64,000 nt of DNA from Paradesertivirga sp966210515 (GTDB lineage: Bacteria; Bacteroidota; Bacteroidia; Sphingobacteriales; Sphingobacteriaceae): positions 81,429-145,428 of the forward strand of contig CBIHLM010000002.1 of assembly GCA_966210515.1 (NCBI GenBank), given 5' to 3'. A program made the position numbers and the translations under genes. The notes beneath the pieces were generated by a model, which saw only the letters and a list, made by a program, of their open reading frames with translations, did no database searches and had not been told where the DNA came from. Positions 52,786 to 60,746 of the stretch are shown here, in pieces (position 1 is the first letter of the stretch; every line of letters begins with the position of its first letter).

Positions 52786-54564
52786 ATGAAGTTTAGAACT
52801 CTTTCTTTATTGTTGATATTGGGTGTAAGCATTGGTTGTAAAAAGGATAAGGATAGTTCTGATTCTTCAACTTCGCCCGATGTTCCATCTAATCAGGTTA
52901 CTCCAAGCTATAATGGTTTGACAATCTCCACTGATAAAGCAGCTTACTCGCCCGGCGATGAAGTTGTTTTTATCGTAGATAATTCCACACTTCCGGCAAC
53001 GGCAAAAGTTCGATACAAGTATTTAAATACAGTACTCTCAGAGGTTCCGGTTACAGGTGGTACATGGAAATGGGTAGCCCCCTCTACTGATTATAGAGGA
53101 TATATCGCAGAGGTATATTCATCCAATTCTACTGCCGAAACTATTCACGCTGTTATAGGCGTAGATGTATCCTCCGACTGGAAAAAGTTTCCCAGATATG
53201 GTTTTCTTTCAAAATTCCCTCAATTGACTGATACAGAAGTGGATGGGGTAATTGGCAATCTTAACAGGTATCATATCAATGGTTTGCAGTTTTACGACTG
53301 GCACAATAAACACCATAAGCCTCTGCCTATGGTTGGTTCAGCACCAGCAAGTACCTGGAAGGATATTTTTAACCGCGATATTTATTTTAATACTGTTCGA
53401 AAATATATTACCGGCGCTCATGGCCGTAATATGAAGGCAATGTTTTACAACCTTATTTATGGTGCATGGGATGATGGCGAGGCCGATGGTGTGGCTAAAG
53501 AATGGTATGTATATAATGATGCTAATCACGGGACCAAAGATTTTCATCCTCTACCATCTCCACCGTTCTTGAGCAATATTTATTTACTCGATCCCTCTAA
53601 TACATCCTGGCAGCAGTATCTAAAAAATGAAAACCAAAAGGTTTATCAAAACCTAGCTTTCGATGGTTTTCATATGGACCAATTAGGTGGCAGAGGAACC
53701 AAGTATAAATACAACGGTTCTGTGTTAAATCTTGCCGATACCTATAAGCCATTTATAAATGCCGTTAAAGCCGATGAACCCAATAAGGATATCGTAATGA
53801 ATGCGGTGTCGCAGTACGGGCAGACGGGTATTGCTCAATCTGCCGCCGGCTTTCTTTACACAGAAGTTTGGGATCCTTACAACAGTTACACAGATCTTGC
53901 TAATATTATTAAGGCCAATAACACCTACAGTAATAATACAAAGAATACCGTTTTAGCGGCCTATATGAATTATGACCTGGCTAATAATAAAGGGTTTTTT
54001 AACACAGCATCTGTGATAATGACAAACGCCGTGATCTTCGCTTTTGGTGGTTCGCACCTTGAAATGGGCGAGCATATGCTTGGAAAAGAATATTTTCCAA
54101 ATGATAATTTGGAGATGAAAGAGGATCTAAAAAAGGCAATGGTATCCTACTACGATTTTCTGGTTGCTTACCAGAATTTGCTGAGAGATGGCGGTAGCTT
54201 CAATACTGTGAGTCTTGCTTCTTTAGATGGCAAAACCAATCCTAGTTCATGGCCCAATAATCAGGGTGCAGTTTCTGTGGTAGCCAAAAAAGTTGGTTCA
54301 TCTCAGGTGGTCCACCTGATCAATTTTAAAAATTCTAAAACCAGTAATTGGAGAGATAATACAGGAATCCAGGTAGCACCTGTCCAAATTAAAAATGCTA
54401 AACTTTCGCTTACGGCAGATGGAGCGGTGAAAAAAATATGGTGCGCTTCTCCTGATAATCTCGGCGGAGTTTCACGCTCTTTAAATTTTAATCAGGTAGA
54501 AAATGAGGTCAGTTTCACTTTGCCCGAGCTTCAATATTGGAGTATGGTAGTGGTCGAATATTAA
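52786..54564 (+). CDS. GH66 dextranase-type lipoprotein
   Basis: 592 residues. Lipoprotein signal (LLLILGVSIGCKKDK), an N-terminal Ig-like domain (about 42-125, ISTDKAAYSPGDEVVFIVD, VAPSTDYRGYIAEVY), then the GH66 TIM barrel: WKKFPRYGFLSKFPQLT, INGLQFYDWHNKHHKPL, the nucleophile-type Asp298 in FDGFHMDQLGG, the acid/base-type Glu360 in YTEVWDPY, and a C-terminal beta domain. GH66 enzymes endo-hydrolyse dextran (alpha-1,6-glucan) or make cyclo-isomaltooligosaccharides; no CBM35 insert typical of the cyclising enzymes is seen, so dextranase is preferred. Surface anchoring fits initial attack on the polymer. Paralogous to the enzyme at 60747. Confidence 0.92.
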   Translation: MKFRTLSLLLILGVSIGCKKDKDSSDSSTSPDVPSNQVTPSYNGLTISTDKAAYSPGDEVVFIVDNSTLPATAKVRYKYLNTVLSEVPVTGGTWKWVAPSTDYRGYIAEVYSSNSTAETIHAVIGVDVSSDWKKFPRYGFLSKFPQLTDTEVDGVIGNLNRYHINGLQFYDWHNKHHKPLPMVGSAPASTWKDIFNRDIYFNTVRKYITGAHGRNMKAMFYNLIYGAWDDGEADGVAKEWYVYNDANHGTKDFHPLPSPPFLSNIYLLDPSNTSWQQYLKNENQKVYQNLAFDGFHMDQLGGRGTKYKYNGSVLNLADTYKPFINAVKADEPNKDIVMNAVSQYGQTGIAQSAAGFLYTEVWDPYNSYTDLANIIKANNTYSNNTKNTVLAAYMNYDLANNKGFFNTASVIMTNAVIFAFGGSHLEMGEHMLGKEYFPNDNLEMKEDLKKAMVSYYDFLVAYQNLLRDGGSFNTVSLASLDGKTNPSSWPNNQGAVSVVAKKVGSSQVVHLINFKNSKTSNWRDNTGIQVAPVQIKNAKLSLTADGAVKKIWCASPDNLGGVSRSLNFNQVENEVSFTLPELQYWSMVVVEY

Positions 54565-54620
54565 ACTTTGATTTGGATGGGGGAGACAATTAGCATTTCT
54601 CTTAATTATTAAAATATCTC

Positions 54621-57122
54621 ATGAAAGGAAATATACTAGCAATATTCTTGCTTCTATCGATTCAAGTCTTTGGGCAAACGAAGCCGCAAACCTTAGGCAA
54701 TTGTTCATCCTATAAGATTACAGGTAATCAGGTGGTTTTTAGCTGCGACAGTAAGGCCAAAGTGCTTTTGCAATTGTGCAGCGGACAAGTGCTAAAAGTT
54801 TGGATTTCACCTGACGGGAATTTCAAACGCAATAATGAATCATTTGCTGTGGTAAATGAAAATTTAGCAGATGTAGGAAAGGTAAACGTAAACGATGAAG
54901 CTGCCGCGTATGAAATCTTTACGGATCAGCTTCGTATACGGGTAAATAAAAACCCTTTTAAACTTCAAATTTTTGATAAGTATCAGAAATTAGTGTTCAG
55001 CGATTTCAATGAAAGAGGTTTCGTGAAAGAGAATAATCGTATCACTGCCTATAAAGCACTCCGGTCTGATGAGCAGTTTTTTGGTTTAGGCGAAAAAGCT
55101 GGACCTATCAACCGAAGAGGCCGCAGCTACAAAATGTGGAATAGTGACAATCCTTGCTATGGTGTAAATGAAGACCCGCTTTATAAAAGCATTCCCTTCT
55201 TTATGAGCAGCTATCGCTACGGAGTTTTCTTCGATAATACCTATAAATCAGAATTTAAATTCGGTACCGAGTCAAACGATTATTATTCTTTCGAAGCACC
55301 TGGAGGTGAAATGATTTACTATTTCATCTTCGGCAACGACTACAAGCAAATCATCCAAAGTTATACTAAGCTAACTGGAAAACCAATTATGCCTCCGAAA
55401 TGGGCGTTCGGATTTTCACAATGTCGCGGTGATTATACGCGGGAGGATCTAGCCCGAAGTACCGCCGATGAATTTAGAAAAAGACACATTCCTTGTGATA
55501 TCATTTACCAGGACATTGGTTGGGTAGAAGGACTGCAAGATTTCAATTGGAAAAAAAACAACTACAGCAACCCTAAGAAAATGGTTCAGGATCTTAGCAA
55601 AATGGGTTATAAAATGATTATTTCCCAGGATCCGGTGATCTCGCAAGCCAACAAAGTACAATGGAAAGAAGCAGATTCGCTTGGGTTCCTGGCAACAGAC
55701 GTTCGCACCCGTAAGTCATATGATATGCCCTGGCCCTGGGGAGGAAATTGCGGGGTTGTAGATTTTACAAAACCAGCCGTTGCCGATTGGTGGGGTAATT
55801 ATCAGCAAAAGCCTTTAAACGATGGCGTAAAAGGATTTTGGACAGATATGGGCGAACCGGCATGGAGCAATGAAGACGCGACTGACAGGTTAAACATGAA
55901 GCATCATTTGGGAATGCACGACGAAATTCACAACGTATACGGCCTAACCTGGGATAAAGTAGTAACCGAACAGTTCAATAAACACAACCCCAATAAGCGC
56001 ATTTTTCAAATGACGAGGGCGGCTTATGCGGGTCTGCAGCGTTATACTTTTGGCTGGTCCGGCGATTCTGGAAATGGCAATAATGTTGTCGAAGGATGGA
56101 GCCAATTTGCTAATCAAATTCCAGTGAGTTTATCTGCCGGCATGGGCTTAATACCTTTCTGGGCCTGCGATATTTCCGGGTACTGCGGCGACATTAAAAA
56201 TACTGAAGCAATGTCCGAACTATACATTCGCTGGATGCAATTTGGGGTATTTAATCCTTTAAGTCGTGCTCATCACGAAGGTGGAAATGCATCTGAGCCC
56301 TGGAGGTTCGGAACTGAAGCTGAAAACATATCCCGTGAGGCAATTCAACTTAAATACAAATTATTCCCGTACATCTATACCTATGCCAGGGAAGCGCACG
56401 ATACAGGAATTCCACTGATGAGGGCCTTGCTGCTGGAATATCCAACGGATTTAGAAGCGTATAAATTAAATGCCCAGTTTCTTTTTGGCAGGGAACTATT
56501 GGTGGCACCGGTGGTTGAAAAAGGCGCCCTTACAAAGGATGTTTATCTGCCGGAAGGCGAATGGGTAAATTTCAATGATGGCAAGACGACATATAAAGGC
56601 GGCCAATGGATCACGGTTGATGCGCCATTAAACGTGATTCCGCTATTCGTTAAAAAGGGATCGATTATTCCCACCATGCCAGTGATGCAGTACATTCATG
56701 AAAAATCATCTTATCCTGTAAGTCTTGAAATATTTCCAGCTGCTTTAAATAAGGAAGCCGCTTTTACTTTATATGAAGATGATGGCGAAAGCAGAGATTA
56801 CGAAAGGAATATTTATGCCAGAACAAGATTTAGCTCTCAGACGACTAAAGAAGGATTAGTACTGAAGATAAATGTCCGAGAAGAGAAAGGTTATAAGCCG
56901 GAAGGAGAGAGGAATTACGTTCTCAAAATTCACTCTTCTTTTAAACCGAAAAACTTACTTATTAACTCTGGTAAAATGAAGGCCATTAAATCAGAGAAAT
57001 TGCTGGCAAATGTTGAATCCGACTTTAAGAATCCGGCTTGGAGTTGGGATGAAAAAGAAGGAATTATTTATATAAAAATTGCTGATACAGGAACAGCAAG
57101 TGAAATTCAGGTTAATCGTTAA
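54621..57122 (+). CDS. GH31 alpha-glucosidase
   Basis: 833 residues with a signal peptide (about 1-18, ending VFGQT). Order: N-terminal beta-sandwich, (beta/alpha)8 barrel with PPKWAFGFSQCRGDY (about 257-271), nucleophile Asp409 in WTDMGEPAW, acid/base Asp482 in WSGDSG, LSRAHHEGG region (about 547-555), then two C-terminal beta domains. Exo-acting on alpha-linked glucose, probably isomaltooligosaccharides released by GH66. Periplasmic. Follows the GH66 gene after 56 bases and precedes GH97 by 30, as expected for one operon. Confidence 0.94.
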   Translation: MKGNILAIFLLLSIQVFGQTKPQTLGNCSSYKITGNQVVFSCDSKAKVLLQLCSGQVLKVWISPDGNFKRNNESFAVVNENLADVGKVNVNDEAAAYEIFTDQLRIRVNKNPFKLQIFDKYQKLVFSDFNERGFVKENNRITAYKALRSDEQFFGLGEKAGPINRRGRSYKMWNSDNPCYGVNEDPLYKSIPFFMSSYRYGVFFDNTYKSEFKFGTESNDYYSFEAPGGEMIYYFIFGNDYKQIIQSYTKLTGKPIMPPKWAFGFSQCRGDYTREDLARSTADEFRKRHIPCDIIYQDIGWVEGLQDFNWKKNNYSNPKKMVQDLSKMGYKMIISQDPVISQANKVQWKEADSLGFLATDVRTRKSYDMPWPWGGNCGVVDFTKPAVADWWGNYQQKPLNDGVKGFWTDMGEPAWSNEDATDRLNMKHHLGMHDEIHNVYGLTWDKVVTEQFNKHNPNKRIFQMTRAAYAGLQRYTFGWSGDSGNGNNVVEGWSQFANQIPVSLSAGMGLIPFWACDISGYCGDIKNTEAMSELYIRWMQFGVFNPLSRAHHEGGNASEPWRFGTEAENISREAIQLKYKLFPYIYTYAREAHDTGIPLMRALLLEYPTDLEAYKLNAQFLFGRELLVAPVVEKGALTKDVYLPEGEWVNFNDGKTTYKGGQWITVDAPLNVIPLFVKKGSIIPTMPVMQYIHEKSSYPVSLEIFPAALNKEAAFTLYEDDGESRDYERNIYARTRFSSQTTKEGLVLKINVREEKGYKPEGERNYVLKIHSSFKPKNLLINSGKMKAIKSEKLLANVESDFKNPAWSWDEKEGIIYIKIADTGTASEIQVNR

Positions 57123-57152
57123 TCATCCTCTTGCAGAAATAAAAAAGATAAA

Positions 57153-59297
57153 ATGAAGAAGTGTATTTTAATAGTGTTCGTATGGTGCAGTCTTTTGACG
57201 TTCGCGTATGCACAAAAGCTAAAATCCCCTAACGGGAAATTTAATATGGAGTTTTCATTGCAAAATGATGGAACGCCTATCTACACGCTGGCCTATAAAG
57301 GTAAAGATGTGATAAAGCCAAGTAAGCTCGGTCTGGACTTGAAGAATGATAAAAAATCTCTACTAAACGATTTTGCCATAACAGATATAAAACGTTCATC
57401 TTTTGATGAAACGTGGAAACCCGTTTGGGGAGAAGTAAAAACGATCCAAAATAAGTATAACGAAATGGCGGTTACGTTGAACCAAAAGGAGACGAACCGG
57501 CAAATAATTGTTCGGTTTCGTTTGTTCGACGATGGACTCGGATTTCGTTATGAGTTCCCTTCACAGAAAAACCTGACCTATTTTGTGATCAAAGAAGAGC
57601 GAACTCAGTTTGCAATGGCGGGTGATCACACCGCATTTTGGATTGCCGGCGACTATGATACTCAAGAATATGATTACACAAAATCACGGTTGTCCGAAAT
57701 TAGAGATTTGACAAGCAAAGCAAGGACAGAAAATGTATCCCAATCTTCTTTTTCACCCACTGGGGTACAAACATCTCTTATTATGAAATCAGACGATGGG
57801 TTGTATATCAATTTACATGAAGCAGCCCTAATCGATTATCCTTGTATGCATTTGAATCTGGATGATAAAAATATGGTGTTTCAATCATGGTTGACTCCTG
57901 ATGCAAAAGGAGATAAAGGATATTTGCTCGCTCCATCAACCACACCCTGGCGTACAGTAATAGTGAGTGATGATGCCCGCGAAATTCTGGCTTCGAAGCT
58001 GACGTACAATTTAAATGAACCTTGTAAAATAGAGGATACCTCATGGATAAAACCAGTAAAATATGTTGGTGTTTGGTGGGAAATGATAACCGGAAAAAGC
58101 TCCTGGGCTTATACGGACGAATATCCGGCAGTTCGTTTAGGTGTAAGCGACTATACAAAGGTAAAGCCAAACGGCAAGCATGGCGCTACTACAGCTAACG
58201 TAAAAAAATACATCGACTTTGCTGCTGAACATGGTTTTGATGCGGTATTGGTTGAAGGTTGGAATATAGGCTGGGAAGACTGGTTTGGCCATTCAAAGGA
58301 TTTTGTGTTCGATTTTGTTACTGCTTATCCTGATTTTAATGTTGTTGAAATAAGAGATTATGCGAAATCTAAAGGTGTAAAGATGATTATGCATCACGAA
58401 ACATCTTCTTCAGTGCGTAATTATGAGCGCCATATAGATACTGCTTATAAATTTATGAAGGCCAATGGTTATGATGCAGTAAAAAGTGGTTACGTGGGTG
58501 ATATTCTTCCCCGGGGTGAAAATCATTATAGTCAGTGGATCGTGAATCATTATCAATACGCAGTCGAAAAAGCTGCTAAATATAAGATCATGGTTAATGC
58601 CCATGAAGCCATTCGTCCCACTGGAATTGCCCGTACTTATCCGAATTTGATCGGTAATGAATCAGCCAGAGGGACAGAATACCAGGCTTTTGGCGGTTCT
58701 AAACCCAACCACGTTTCAGTTCTTCCCTTTACGAGACTGGTTGGCGGGCCAATGGATTTTACACCCGGTATCTTTGAAATGGATATCAGTAAAGTAAATC
58801 CTTCTAACAACTCACATGTAAATAATACTTTGGCCAATCAACTGGCTTTATATCTAACAATGTACAGTCCTTTGCAAATGGCTGCAGATCTTCCCGAAAA
58901 TTATAATAAGTTCCCGGATGCTTTTCAATTCATAAAAGACGTTGCCGTAGATTGGGATGATAGCAAGTATTTGGAAGCTGAACCGGGGGAATATGTAACT
59001 GTTGCCCGAAAAGCAAAAGGGTCAGGCAGATGGTTTGTAGGTAGTGTTGGCGGGGAAAATAACCGGACCTCCAAAATATCGTTTAACTTTTTGGATCCTG
59101 GTAAAATCTATATAGCGACTATTTATGCGGATGCGAACGACGCTCATTACAAAACGAATCCACAAGCTTATACCATTCGAAAAGTGGTGGTGACGAAGAA
59201 GTCACAATTAGCTCAGTTCGTGGCCCCAGGTGGCGGTTATGCAATAAGTATATTAGAGGCTTCCAGTGCTCTGACTAAAGGTTTGGAAAGGTTATAG
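57153..59297 (+). CDS. GH97 (SusB-like) alpha-glucosidase
   Basis: 714 residues with a signal peptide (LLTFAYAQ, cleavage near 21). N-terminal super-sandwich (about 22-295, LKSPNGKFNMEFSLQNDGTPIYTL), catalytic barrel (KYVGVWWEMITGKSSWAY, GFDAVLVEGWNIGWEDW, IMHHETSSS), and a C-terminal beta domain. Glu485 in NAHEAIRPTG and Glu503 in GNESARGTEY are candidate catalytic residues, as in the inverting SusB-type branch, which uses glutamates and calcium. Releases glucose from alpha-gluco-oligosaccharides including alpha-1,6 bonds. Periplasmic partner of the GH31 enzyme. Confidence 0.93.
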   Translation: MKKCILIVFVWCSLLTFAYAQKLKSPNGKFNMEFSLQNDGTPIYTLAYKGKDVIKPSKLGLDLKNDKKSLLNDFAITDIKRSSFDETWKPVWGEVKTIQNKYNEMAVTLNQKETNRQIIVRFRLFDDGLGFRYEFPSQKNLTYFVIKEERTQFAMAGDHTAFWIAGDYDTQEYDYTKSRLSEIRDLTSKARTENVSQSSFSPTGVQTSLIMKSDDGLYINLHEAALIDYPCMHLNLDDKNMVFQSWLTPDAKGDKGYLLAPSTTPWRTVIVSDDAREILASKLTYNLNEPCKIEDTSWIKPVKYVGVWWEMITGKSSWAYTDEYPAVRLGVSDYTKVKPNGKHGATTANVKKYIDFAAEHGFDAVLVEGWNIGWEDWFGHSKDFVFDFVTAYPDFNVVEIRDYAKSKGVKMIMHHETSSSVRNYERHIDTAYKFMKANGYDAVKSGYVGDILPRGENHYSQWIVNHYQYAVEKAAKYKIMVNAHEAIRPTGIARTYPNLIGNESARGTEYQAFGGSKPNHVSVLPFTRLVGGPMDFTPGIFEMDISKVNPSNNSHVNNTLANQLALYLTMYSPLQMAADLPENYNKFPDAFQFIKDVAVDWDDSKYLEAEPGEYVTVARKAKGSGRWFVGSVGGENNRTSKISFNFLDPGKIYIATIYADANDAHYKTNPQAYTIRKVVVTKKSQLAQFVAPGGGYAISILEASSALTKGLERL

Positions 59298-59315
59298 TAT
59301 TAACAGCTTATTTAT

Positions 59316-60185
59316 ATGATACTTATAGCAGATGGAGGTTCTACTAAGACTCACTGGTGTTTAGTAGATGGAGCCGATAAGGTATACGACTTTTATTCGG
59401 AGGGTTACAACCCCTTCTTTGTCGACGAAGAGTATATTAATACATCATTAACAAAAGCACTTCCGGCCAATATTCGAAGGGAATTAATTGAAAAGGTATA
59501 TTTCTATGGAGCCGGTGTTCATGATAATGGGAAATCTTTATTATTAAAAAGTGCTTTTAAACAGGTGTTTTGCGACTCGGAAATTGTTGTGAAGCATGAT
59601 CTTCTTGCCGCATGCCGAGCTTTGCTCGGCACCACGAGTGGATTTGCTGCGATTCTTGGTACCGGAACCAACACCTGTATATATAATGGCACTGAAATAA
59701 TTCACCACATTGATTCGGCTGCATATATTTTAGGCGATGAAGGAAGCGGTTGTGCGATCGGAAAAAAGCTGCTACTTGATTATATAAGGGGAGTGTTGCC
59801 TCCGGCGATAAAAAAGGATTTTGAAGATTCTTACAACTTATCAGAGAAAGATGTATTGAATAGAATCTATACTCAACCACTTGCCAACCGGTTTTGTGCA
59901 AGTTTTTCAGAGTTTGTGTTTAAACATATCTCTGATAAGCATCTCCACAATTTAGTTTCATCCTCATTCGACCAGTTCTTTACCCAATTAGTTTGCCTAT
60001 ATCCATATTATCGAAATTACGAGTTGAATGCTGTCGGGTCTGTCGCATTTTATTTTCGTGATATTTTAAAACTTTCGGCGGAAAATCATGAAATGAAAAT
60101 TGGTAAAATTATTAAATCTCCGATCAATGAACTGGTGAATTATCATATAAATTTAAGTGTTGAAAGTAGAATCACTAATCTCTAA
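59316..60185 (+). CDS. BadF/BadG-type ATPase (N-acetylglucosamine-kinase-like)
   Basis: 289 residues, cytoplasmic, actin-fold kinase: phosphate-1 motif ADGGSTKTHW (about 5-14), GYNPFF, phosphate-2 motif ILGTGTNTCIYNG (about 108-120), and YILGDEGSGCAIGKKLLLDYIRG. Such proteins are often GlcNAc or glucosamine kinases, and in Bacteroidota they accompany polysaccharide loci. Here it may phosphorylate the sugar freed by GH31/GH97, complementing the atypical ROK protein. It begins 18 bases after the GH97 gene and is the last gene before a terminator. Confidence 0.87.
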   Translation: MILIADGGSTKTHWCLVDGADKVYDFYSEGYNPFFVDEEYINTSLTKALPANIRRELIEKVYFYGAGVHDNGKSLLLKSAFKQVFCDSEIVVKHDLLAACRALLGTTSGFAAILGTGTNTCIYNGTEIIHHIDSAAYILGDEGSGCAIGKKLLLDYIRGVLPPAIKKDFEDSYNLSEKDVLNRIYTQPLANRFCASFSEFVFKHISDKHLHNLVSSSFDQFFTQLVCLYPYYRNYELNAVGSVAFYFRDILKLSAENHEMKIGKIIKSPINELVNYHINLSVESRITNL

Positions 60186-60348
60186 CTGTGGTAAATGAAT
60201 GCGGATTGTTCCTTAAAAATTGAAGTTGTTATTAATGATTTCAAATTCCAAACAGAGGTTGAAGTCAATGGAATATTTCCATCGTTTGTAAGAAGTTCAA
60301 TTTCTATACTTGTAAGTTAAAGAGGCTCTATTTACTGATTAAAATTTG

Positions 60349-60389
60349 AGGTGGCTACGGAACAAGGGTGTTTCGAACCACCTTTTTTT
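60349..60389 (+). terminator. Terminator of the main dextran operon
   Basis: AGGTGG (60349-60354) / CCACCT (60378-60383) with an inner GGAACA/TGTTTC stem, then TTTTTTT. It lies 164 bases after the BadF-type gene; the intervening stretch shows no gene. Confidence 0.8.
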
Positions 60390-60746
60390 GTTTATGAATC
60401 TATATTCTTGGTGGCAACTGTTTATGTTTCAGTGTTTTTGATACGTTTTGAATCTTTATTGATACTTACAGATTGCCTATCCTAAACTTAAAAACTCAAA
60501 TTAGTTTAAAACTAACCGGGTAGCAATGTTCATCCAAAAGGATGTTGAAATCTCATAATAAGCCAATTCAACCAATATGAGTGATTGCCATATCTCGGGT
60601 ACTAGGCTGGGCAATAAATCTGAGATTAAAGCTCTTTTTTTAAGTAGCACTTGATAGCAATTTAAATTGTCCTTCCCTGTATAACAATAGTATGCGGGGG
60701 GTAGATAAACTAATTAACCAAATACAAATTATAAAACCAATTAATT
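60390..60746. other. Long leader of the second GH66 gene, no gene seen
   Basis: 357 bp, AT-rich. The central part (60520-60645) has mixed short dyads and ends in AAAGCTCTTTTTTT, which could be a weak attenuator (GAG/CTC stem). No good -33/-7 pair and no coding frame. The second GH66 gene therefore probably has its own promoter here. Confidence 0.4.

Noticed and set aside
60520..60660. Riboswitch before the second GH66 gene
   Set aside because: Only weak dyads are present and no known riboswitch consensus could be recognised.
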